A stretch of 64,000 nt of DNA from Trichoplax adhaerens. Lineage: Eukaryota > Placozoa > Uniplacotomia > Trichoplacea > Trichoplacidae. A program made the position numbers and the translations under genes. The stretch is taken from NCBI RefSeq assembly GCF_000150275.1, contig NW_002060947.1, positions 2,779,740 through 2,843,739 on the forward strand, read 5' to 3'. Of this stretch, positions 53,275 to 61,416 are shown piece by piece. Numbering within the stretch: the stretch's first letter is position 1; each line of letters begins with the position of its first letter. Under the pieces are notes generated by a model. That model was not told the DNA's origin. It saw only the letters and a list, made by a program, of their open reading frames with translations, and did no database searches.

Positions 53275-56200
53275 TTAAGTCTTATCCGAGTGACTGGTGT
53301 CGTCCTCTTTCAAGTTTACCATAGAATTTTCTTTATCCTCATTCAATTCTGGATTATCACTTGAAACTTCAGCTTTATCTGATGCAGATACAGTGTTGTC
53401 CGACTTACTATCCTCATCTATTTCTGGCGAAAGTCCTTTCGTTGTGGTCTCTGACTGATTTCTCTCCATAGTATTCGCATCCTGTCCTTGATTACCTTCC
53501 ATAACAGAACTTTTATCTGTTGTTGAGCTCATCTGATGGTCACCATCAGGACTTCTTACATTGTGAACATCAACTCGGCATGTTATGGAGTCATCAGATG
53601 ATTTCTGTAACTCCTCGGTAGTAGACATGACACCACTGGCTAATTTTTGAATATTTTGCTCAGCTCTTCGTCTTATTTCAGCTCGTCGTTTATCTTCATC
53701 ATAGAGCTCTTTTGTAGGACCGTCAACAGAATTAACAGAGGAATGACGATCAATTTCTGAATCGCCTGATACACCATCGTCTTCAGAGGAGTCGTCCGGG
53801 GTGACATAAACAACTTCCAAAAGAATTTCACCATCTGCTTTTGATAAAATATGAACAGCTTCAACATGACTGGAATGTTTCAAAGACATGCCATTCACTG
53901 ATAGGATTGCATCGCCAATATATAAACCTTTACAACGTTCAGCTGGTGTTTGTTTATGGATCTCTGATATTAAAATGGGAACCCCATATTCTCTACCTCC
54001 CTATCATCAAATGTAGTCGTAGTTTTAGGCTACTAATAGGTACGATAGATATATCGTCAAAGCTGTTTACTTTAGGATATTAACCAACTATTTACGCGAT
54101 TATTAAAGTTTATTGACATTTTATGTCAATCCTTTATTATTTTTGATAAGTGATACAATGGCCCTTATATCATGCAATGTCATAGCTTTAGTTGTTTAGG
54201 CAATAATTCAAAATTAAATATTAGAGTACTTACCGTAATAGAAATCCCTAATCCTTCAGAACTATCCTTAAAAATTTGGACAGTTCTTATTTGGCCAATT
54301 CCTCTACGCTTTTGATGCTTAGGTACTTTAACTGGTGTTGGAGATTGAACCGGCTTATCGCTAGATTGGTTTCGCATTTTGCAAGTTTTGACGACAGTTT
54401 TATGCCGATGGAGATTGATTTCAGCCTCCAGTTGATTCCATAAAGCTTCATGTTGAGCGCCTTTCATATCTCTACCTAGTAATTGTAATTGCTGAACTCT
54501 AAAAGTAGTTATCAAACAAGGCAATACAATAAATATTCGACGTAAGTGTATAAGCTTTAAGACGAAAGTGAGTGATAGATTGAAGCAAGCAACAGTCCAT
54601 GATTCTTTAGGTTCGCGTAATGAATTTACAAGTAATGAAGAGTAAGAAACTAATTACAGAAATATTAGCTAACCTCCCAGCCAATTCTTTATCTAGATAT
54701 TTGGTAGCCAATCTAGCAGCATATAACTCGCTTTGTAAATAATCGATATGATATCTTAAGTCTACATTTTCTTTCCTAAGTAATTCGACTTCGGCTCGTA
54801 AGCGAGACTCTCGATAGGCACTCTGGCGAGATTGTTCTATCTCCAAAGCCTATAAAATTGATAATATTAATACGTGTGTCAATCAGTAAATGGCAATAAC
54901 GAAAACATCTAGCTAGAATATCAATCCTAGTCAAAGTAATTTTATCCAACCTGGTAGAGAAGTGTATATGACAGCAGATATTAATAATTGATAGTTCGAA
55001 TGTATAAAGTTAGATCTATAGTACATAAGTAGCGGAGATAACATAACTCATTCACATTCTTACGGGACTCACAAGTTTAGATTTATTCTTATCACCATCG
55101 ATGGGTTGATTGTCGGAATTTGCCCCATCCTGATCAGGATGTAACCGCACCAATTGATTGTGTAGTTCTTTTTCTAGAGCACATTTTGCAGCTCTTTCAT
55201 CACAAATATCGGCTCGTAAACTGATAAGTTGTGCCTAGTTCAGGGTCACGTTAAATATTTTATAAAAATTTTATTATAGAACATGATTAACCATATTAGT
55301 TTTCTAATCTTAGCAAAAAGACATTATCGCATATTCTTGTAGAAATATTTACGGCATGACTAAATGAGGCGAATATTACAGTTGATTTCGTTCTAAGTAA
55401 TGATTATCGGTTATCTAAATGACTATATTAGATCGAAACTCGATTGAATGAGAATAAATGGACGTCTCACCGTTTAATAGACTACACAATAAAATTATCA
55501 GTGAATGTAGGTTCTAAATTACTGTCAGTATAGTATTCAAAGCGTAAGGTTGCTATATGGAGCAGCCTGGAACGATAATTAAACGTTATTTTTATTTATA
55601 ACTTTAACATTGAACTATTCAGATATATTCAAGATGTAACATGTGGTCGCAAATTCGTATGTAACGCCATTTTCAGAAGAGAGCAGTTTCAAATGGTTAG
55701 AATCGGTACGAGAGTATCAATACACATTTGAATCATTTGTGCTCAAATATGAAATTTTGTGTATAATGCTGTAATGGCTGCACATGCTTATTTATTATGT
55801 TGTAGGTAAGTGATGAACTGCCAAAGTAGACAAATTATTATTGTACTCGGATTGACTTGAAGCAACTAAACAAAATTTCTTGACATTCACTCACTGAAAT
55901 TTTATCCAAGTACCTGTGTGGTTACAAAGTACAATACAGTACACACTATTATTAATGACACTAACGGAAAGAAAAATTCTTGGTCATAGACAAAATTTTA
56001 TATTGTACGAATTTACACTGTACAGTATATAAGTTTAATACTTGGTTACTAGTTAATGCAATTTATAACACTAGCACTAAAAGCGTAAATTTTCATAATG
56101 TTAACAGATATACAGGTGGATTTCTATCCAATAATTTTCTTCGCAGTGTACTGTGCGATCTATCTTTAACAGGAATTATATATCATACATTGTATTCCTC

Positions 56201-57134
56201 CAGAAGTATGCATATAACAATGTTTAATATACTGTACGTATACATCAATCAATTATGATTTATGTTGTACAATTGCTGCATTATAATCCCTATTAGGATA
56301 ATACCAGGCCTTTAAAAATGCCACATTCAATATAACAAGTACCTTCCTAATATAAAGGTAATCGAGTGTAGGTGCAAACGAGTTTAGATTGTTTCTAATA
56401 AGATACCCATAAGATACTCGTATATTATACAGTACTAAAATTTCGTACAGTTCATCATTTATTGTTACATTTTTAAACTGATAATTAATTGGTGATGCTA
56501 ATAATGGTGTATGATTCAGTACTATGTGTACTGCAAGTGATTCAAGAGCATCTAATAAGGAATGCATCAGTATCCTTATTCCTTTCCTGCTGTCTGTAAA
56601 TTATTTCGTAAATTGCATTAAGATTTAGGCTTGTCCTTGGTTTTCATATGGCTAATTCAGTACAGTAGCAGGACGTAGTGAAATTTTATCATAAATCGTA
56701 CTAGAATAGTAGACAGTAAACAGCAACTGGTAGGCCAACGTCATTACCAATTACGAGATTTACATCAAAAGATTGGGGACCTTATTTAATTATACAGTAT
56801 TAATATCATATTACATAATGGCTATACTCTGATAGTGTCGATTCTAGAAATCATATAGTATATAAAGTGATTCGAGAATCAATCATTAAATTAAATTAAT
56901 TATAAATATCAGGCCAACCTCATATTTAGCATTGGATTGGAAAATGGCTTGAGCTTTTTGTGACAACTGCGCGAATGCAGAGGATAAAAAAGTCATTTTA
57001 TTTCTTCCATCAACAGTTAGCTCGAACTGGTCAGGGTCAATTTGACCTAATAATAGATCTAAATCTACAAAGCTCTTGTCAAAGTCTTTTTCTAAAACTT
57101 CTAACCAAGAAAGCATTGTTACACCGGTGGCCAT
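53275..57134 (-). CDS. GOPC: Golgi-associated PDZ and coiled-coil protein
   Basis: GOPC (PIST/CAL) sits on the trans-Golgi and controls surface delivery of membrane proteins through its PDZ domain. Five exons (minus strand): 56919-57134, 55073-55234, 54674-54849, 54234-54498 and 53275-54000, giving about 514 residues, all in phase. The N-terminus has [20 protein letters not shown] and [16 protein letters not shown]. The coiled coil has [15 protein letters not shown] and [12 protein letters not shown], followed by [10 protein letters not shown] and [17 protein letters not shown]. The PDZ domain has the binding loop GLGISIT, then [10 protein letters not shown] and [12 protein letters not shown]. 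The tail after VVYVTPDD is about 170 residues, acidic and Ser/Thr-rich, and longer than I recall for mammals (about 460 residues in total). The start ATG is 57132-57134; a second ATG (MLSWLEV) six codons later is possible. Confidence 0.96.
55235..56918 (-). other. GOPC intron 1 (1.7 kb)
   Basis: It lies between the N-terminal exon and the coiled-coil exon. There is no supportable exon or array, only short chance open frames. The segment of human GOPC around the early coiled coil has few residues here, so a small missed exon of 3n length is possible. Confidence 0.65.
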
Positions 57135-57156
57135 GATGTCTGCTTTGGTGAACCTC

Positions 57157-57364
57157 TACACTGTACAGTGTACAGTCTAGAGTGTACACGGAGTCTACAG
57201 TACAGCACAGTACTGTAGGGTTGAGTACAGTACAGTACAGTACAGTACTGTACACTGTACAGTAGTTGAATAAATTTAATTTAATATCCTACCGATTCTA
57301 CAGTACAGTACAGTGTACAGTATAAATACTGCTAAGAGTACAGTATGTTGTACAGTACTGTACA
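57157..57364. repeat. CAGTA/TACTG palindromic array C, next to GOPC start
   Basis: It begins 22 bp upstream of the GOPC ATG with CACTGTACAGTGTACAG, contains a run of GTACAGTACAGTACAGTACA, and ends TTGTACAGTACTGTAC. It must lie in the GOPC promoter or 5' UTR. Confidence 0.9.
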
Positions 57365-57562
57365 AAATTTCGCTTTGTATTGTAGTAGATTTTGTCTTTT
57401 AAACTGATATTTTATGATGGCAATTACGAGTAGCGTAATTCTATCAACTTGTATCAAAAATTTGCTTTCTAGCTACATAATGGTATAAAGTATAGTAATT
57501 TCACGTTAGTTTCAGTAATATTTTTTCCTTTTTTCGGAGTCTGAAAAGAAAATAAACACTTC

Positions 57563-57737
57563 GTACTGTACAGTGTACAGTACAATATCCCCAGTCCTCT
57601 GGGCTGTGGCGAGGGCTAAAGTCTGTTGTTAATAACTGTACAGTACTGTACTGGAGATAACAGTACAGTACAGTACTGTACTGTACTGTACGTACAGTTT
57701 GGTAGTCTAAAGACGTATTGTACTGTACTGTACAGTA
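57563..57737. repeat. CAGTA/TACTG palindromic array D
   Basis: Two pieces: TACTGTACAGTGTACAGTAC at the left, then a denser block from about 57636 with GTACAGTACTGTACTG and a symmetrical GTACGTAC centre. A GC-richer 40-bp stretch (CCCAGTCCTCTGGG and on) separates them. Confidence 0.88.
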
Positions 57738-57854
57738 ACCAAGCCACCGGATACTGCTCAAGTTACATTTCAGGCGTTTAAGAAGTCCATTGTTAGCCAT
57801 AGAGATTGAAATTTTTCTTTTAACTCCATGACTTCGATATTTTTAACATGACTT

Positions 57855-57896
57855 TTCCAAGATACAGCCTCGATTAGCTGTAAGGCTGTCTTGGAA
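57855..57896. repeat. Imperfect 13-bp hairpin
   Basis: TTCCAAGATACAGCC pairs with GGCTGTCTTGGAA, leaving a 2-nt bulge and a 14-nt loop. It is locally less AT-rich than its surroundings. It may be a structured RNA or a remnant of an inverted-repeat element; no family is recognised. Confidence 0.6.
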
Positions 57897-58011
57897 ACAT
57901 GTTCAAAATGCCGAGATCTAATATACAAGCAATAATATCATTTCGATTTGTGTTTACAGTATCCCCACAATCATTTATAGACCTGATGTTCAGTAGGTAG
58001 TCAGTAACATG

Positions 58012-58119
58012 CTGTACAGTGTACAGTACTGTAGAGATGCAGTACGGTACAGTACAAGTTTTTTTCTTATACTGTACTGTACTCAGTACACTAAAGTCTA
58101 CACAGTACAGTACAGTACA
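58012..58119. repeat. CAGTA/TACTG palindromic array E
   Basis: CTGTACAGTGTACAGTACTG, a diverged part, then ACTGTACTGTACTCAGTAC and CAGTACAGTACAGTAC. It lies about 470 bp upstream of the LicD start codon. Confidence 0.88.
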
Positions 58120-58593
58120 TCGAAAATTTACCAACGTTGCTACAGCTTCCACTGTTGTGTCCATTGACTTAACACTACATTCTGTGTAACATAGTTAATG
58201 AGTTTTAGCAAATATCGAGTTGGAGATTGTAGCCATGTTGTAGCATATATTAAAATGATAAGCTGCATACTAACTGCTATACGTGTATCCTTATTAAATC
58301 AAGTTTAGATTTGACTTCTGCAATATATATTGGGCTAGATGGTCGGGTTACATACCAACTACGCTGGATAGCTGATCTCTGCATAATTTATGTATATAAT
58401 TAATATTAATTATACCTGGAATAAAGTACGTACGTACAGTCACAGTCGCCACAAATTTAGGCGCCCTTATATCATTGCAAGAAAGGTTAAATTTTTTTAA
58501 TGTTGCAACATTAGGCCTCATCGATGTTTTAGTTCTATTAAGAATCGTGACCTACTTATTATACTCTACAGGTCATTGCGTTGTCACTTTATA

Positions 58594-59265
58594 ATGCATT
58601 TCAAATTTACTTACTTTTTAAAGTTTGTTTGCGCGATAACTTTAGTTACATTAACAATTTTACTCTATTATAAGTTAAATGTTCATAATTACTCATGGTA
58701 TCACAACAGAAACATCAAACATCCATGCAAAATTGCTGAAAAGGATATGAAAGCGATGATCGACTTGTTAGGAGGAATTCATCGGACTTTACAGACTCTA
58801 AATGTGACACACTTTTTAATATATGGTACTTTGATAGGCGCTATTAGATATGGAAAAATTTTACCGTGGGACAATGATCTTGATATAGGTGTGCGATGGA
58901 AGGATATTTCACGTTATAGCAATGCACAGTTAACTCTAGCCTTTGCAAAAGAGTCTATTACCACTAAATATTGGTATAAGAACGGTTTATATAGATTACG
59001 AAAAGGTCAATTTGCTCGCGCTGATATAATGATTTTTGACGACTACTATGGTAATGGAGTAATGACAAGAATTGGCATCGAATCGTATTATGGCTGGATT
59101 AATTACAGAAGATATCATGTTTTTCCAGCAAGATTCCTTTTATTGCCGTTACCTACTGTAAATATTGCTGGTGTCAACATATCTATTCCGAGGGAAGGGA
59201 AGACGATAATAAAGTTATTGTACCCTGACGATCATTGGAAGGAGGTGAAACCATTCGGTTGCTGA
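58594..59265 (+). CDS. LicD-family single-pass membrane protein
   Basis: LicD proteins (and the fukutin/FKRP branch) are nucleotidyl/phospho-sugar transferases that modify glycans. This 223-residue one-exon protein has the signature YGTLIGAIRYGKILPWDNDL followed by DIGV, in which the DxD-like acidic cluster should bind metal and nucleotide. ADIMIFDDYYG follows at about 140-150. A hydrophobic segment at about 6-26 (LKFVCAITLVTLTILLYY) after a short basic N-terminus predicts a type II Golgi protein. Asn-glycosylation sequons occur in the lumenal part. It ends soon after LLYPDDHWKEVKPFGC, as many short animal LicD proteins do. The frame is open upstream of the ATG to the likely acceptor at 58571, so an upstream coding exon is not excluded. 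The sugar substrate is unknown. Confidence 0.88.
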   Translation: MHFKFTYFLKFVCAITLVTLTILLYYKLNVHNYSWYHNRNIKHPCKIAEKDMKAMIDLLGGIHRTLQTLNVTHFLIYGTLIGAIRYGKILPWDNDLDIGVRWKDISRYSNAQLTLAFAKESITTKYWYKNGLYRLRKGQFARADIMIFDDYYGNGVMTRIGIESYYGWINYRRYHVFPARFLLLPLPTVNIAGVNISIPREGKTIIKLLYPDDHWKEVKPFGC

Positions 59266-59979
59266 AGTATTCGAGAATATAATTGCAAGTACGAAGTACA
59301 GTCAAGATATAAAGCTGGTTATAATAGAAATATTGAAGATTAATTTCGGAAATATGTTGTAGTAGCACCTGCAGCACTTAGTGAATGAGATGATTTCTTT
59401 ACAGTTATTGTAATAACAATTAGGGAAATTACGTATTTGAGTACTGTTGCATTTTTACACTTGAGATTTAGCGCAATTTCATTGACAATTATTGATAGTG
59501 AATCAGTTATAGTGTTACGATAAATAAATGATATTAAAAACTCGTAAATTATTAACTCTTTCGTAGGAATGGTTTATTAAACTAGGTAATAAATTATAGC
59601 TACTTCTGCGTGTACTCGTATTGTTAAAGTCACTTTAATTTATATTCAGCTAATACTCATTCTGTAACTTAGCAAATCGCCATTAATGGATTTGTCATAC
59701 GATATAATAGTTGTTGATATCTTTTACATGATTTCATTGAGGTGATTCATACGTGCAGTTTATGTGATTATATGCTTCTATGCGTATATCTTAAAATATG
59801 TACATAGTAGTAAACGTACTATAGTATGGGTAATAAAGGCAAAGATACAGTAGCGAATTTATATCGGACTATACCCAATTGAAGTTTTATTAAAATTCTT
59901 TCTAAAAATATATTCTTAATTTTAATATCGTTTCAGTAAGGAAAAGTGCTAAAATACAAGTATGATGCGTATGGTAAGT

Positions 59980-60000
59980 GGCTTCATTGCGGATGAAGCC
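59980..60000. repeat. Short perfect hairpin
   Basis: GGCTTCAT and ATGAAGCC form an 8-bp stem with a 5-nt loop, in a small GC-richer patch just after a GTAAGT. Function unknown. Confidence 0.55.
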
Positions 60001-60254
60001 GTCCAGGACAGCTTCCTTCGATAGGGTTGTAGAACTGAATTTCCTGATATGTTTATAAATGGTTATTTAGAGTAAATTATCCACAATACTAATTTAAATT
60101 TACTTTTGGGAGTATGCGTATCAAGATAAAATCGATTCAATGAATGCACACGAGCATCTAAATGCTAATACTGTATAAAGTTAATTTTAATTTTTGAATA
60201 GTATTATCATACCAATATTAAGAGACACTATACTGTAGATAACTTCGAAGGAAG

Positions 60255-60367
60255 GTACTGTATACTGTACTGTACTGTACTGTACTGTACGTACAGTATA
60301 ATTATTACTCAGTCTACAGTACAATATACTGTAAGAGCTACCATGCAAGCTACAGTACTGTACTGTA
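60255..60367. repeat. CAGTA/TACTG palindromic array F
   Basis: TACTGTATACTGTACTGTAC continues as TACTG units to a GTACGTAC centre, then CAGTATA. Two smaller palindromic pieces follow to 60367. Confidence 0.88.
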
Positions 60368-60845
60368 GAAGTGTAGATGCTGAAATCTCTAGAAAATATA
60401 ATCTTGTAGTCTATTGCTACTGTGCAGTGTGCAGTACTTAACTGGTACTTTTTGAATACCTATTTGTTTGTTAATAAAAATCTCGCAGAAAACTACTGGG
60501 TTCAAAAGCTAATTTTAATTTTTGAAGCGCCTAAGAAAAAATTTAAACACTTTTGCAAGATTTACAAGGCTGACAGGTTATTTGCTCGATGCTTGCAGTA
60601 GAAGTGCAACCATTCCGTAGACACTTATTTGCACCGTTATGAAGGGTTGACTGTACTGTAAATGTGCACCATGATGTGCACTCAGAATCATAAATACGGC
60701 AGATTGCAGACTGAACACTGAACAGTGGAACTTATTCAATGAACAGTCGTAAATCGACATAACAGCACGGACAGCATACTGTACTGTATTCGCTATGCGT
60801 TACTGTATCATAATCAATCTCATGCGATACTGTATAGTACAGAGT

Positions 60846-61077
60846 CAGGGATTACTAAAAAGAAAGACTACTGTACGGTACCACTACAGTATACTGTATA
60901 CTACCTTTGAAACCGTATACCATATTGCACAAAACCAACTTAGCAGGCTAACAGCAGCTAATTTGTACCGCTACAAATACACGACACAGTTGAAATGACC
61001 AGTAAAATAATCAGCCTCCATATTGTTAGTATAGCGAACAACCGTTTTCTGCCTGTCCCGTGTCTTTCTTTTAGTAG
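60846..61077 (-). mobile_element. Miniature inverted-repeat element, copy 1
   Basis: The left end is CAGGGATTACTAAAAAGAAAG. The right end read in reverse is CTACTAAAAGAAAGACACGG, lacking the last bases of the terminus. The reverse complement of 60935-61077 matches the left half of copy 2 closely, including GCTGATTATTTTACTGGTCA and the AACGGTTGTTCGCTATACTA block, so this copy is inverted relative to copy 2. It has no transposase gene; it would depend on one supplied elsewhere. Confidence 0.85.
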
Positions 61078-61231
61078 GTGGCATATACTGTACTCTTTCT
61101 TTTTAGTAGTAGGAGTTTACTCCTTCACCAAATCCGGCTTTTTTTTCGGCTTGCAGCGGAGACAAGATTGTGTTTCTTCATATTTTTTTAGGTTATACCT
61201 GAAGGTGCGTAGGATACTTGTCTTGGAAAGG

Positions 61232-61273
61232 CTATCTTAGCAAAGATAGGCGACTCATACTCGTGCATGAGTC
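61232..61273. repeat. Pair of adjacent hairpins upstream of HTATSF1
   Basis: CTATCTT/AAGATAG (4-nt loop) is followed two bases later by GACTCAT/ATGAGTC (8-nt loop). Both 7-bp stems are perfect. It lies between the element remnant and array H. It does not have the T-loop of a tRNA. Confidence 0.6.
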
Positions 61274-61276
61274 CGG

Positions 61277-61346
61277 ACAGTACAGTACAGTACAGTGTAC
61301 AGTACTGTAAACAATACAGTACATTGTACTGTATAGCACAGTACAA
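61277..61346. repeat. CAGTA/TACTG palindromic array H, next to HTATSF1 start
   Basis: ACAGTACAGTACAGTACAG then TGTACAGTACTGTA and diverged units. It ends 70 bp before the HTATSF1 ATG, so it should be in the promoter or 5' UTR. Confidence 0.88.
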
Positions 61347-61416
61347 TGCAGCTACTGCAGTGATCACAACGGGTGCAGTGACATAGCACTACCGTAAACG
61401 TGATTACAACGTTAAG

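Larger units (their letters stand above)
57135..58593. other. Divergent spacer between GOPC and the LicD gene
   Basis: The 1.46 kb holds the 5' flanks of both genes. It is dominated by three CAGTA/TACTG arrays (57157-57364, 57563-57737, 58012-58119) and a hairpin at 57855-57896. A good splice acceptor (TACTCTACAG) ends at 58571, 23 bp before the LicD ATG, so a 5' UTR intron is likely. Confidence 0.7.
59266..61416. other. Repeat-rich spacer between LicD gene and HTATSF1
   Basis: About 2.1 kb without a coding gene. It holds array F (60255-60367), a small hairpin (59980-60000), miniature element copy 1 (60846-61077) with a second terminal remnant after it (about 61090-61110), a pair of hairpins (61232-61273) and array H (61277-61346). 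At 59936 a TTTCAG acceptor is followed 37 nt later by a GTAAGT donor, but the 37 nt are not usefully open. Confidence 0.65.

Noticed and set aside
57855-57896. Hairpin as a microRNA precursor.
   Set aside because: The stem is only 13 bp, with a bulge and a 14-nt loop, shorter than animal microRNA precursors.
57501-58164. Minus-strand open frames of 99 and 96 residues upstream of GOPC.
   Set aside because: They consist largely of array-derived YSTV/VQY peptide repeats and have no splice or family support.
59936-59975. A 37-nt internal exon between TTTCAG and GTAAGT.
   Set aside because: Two of its frames have stops and the third begins with one, and no neighbouring exon joins to it. It could only be non-coding.
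61201-61275. tRNA or snRNA gene in the hairpin-rich patch before HTATSF1.
   Set aside because: There is no T-loop GGTTCRA box, acceptor stem or Sm site to be seen.
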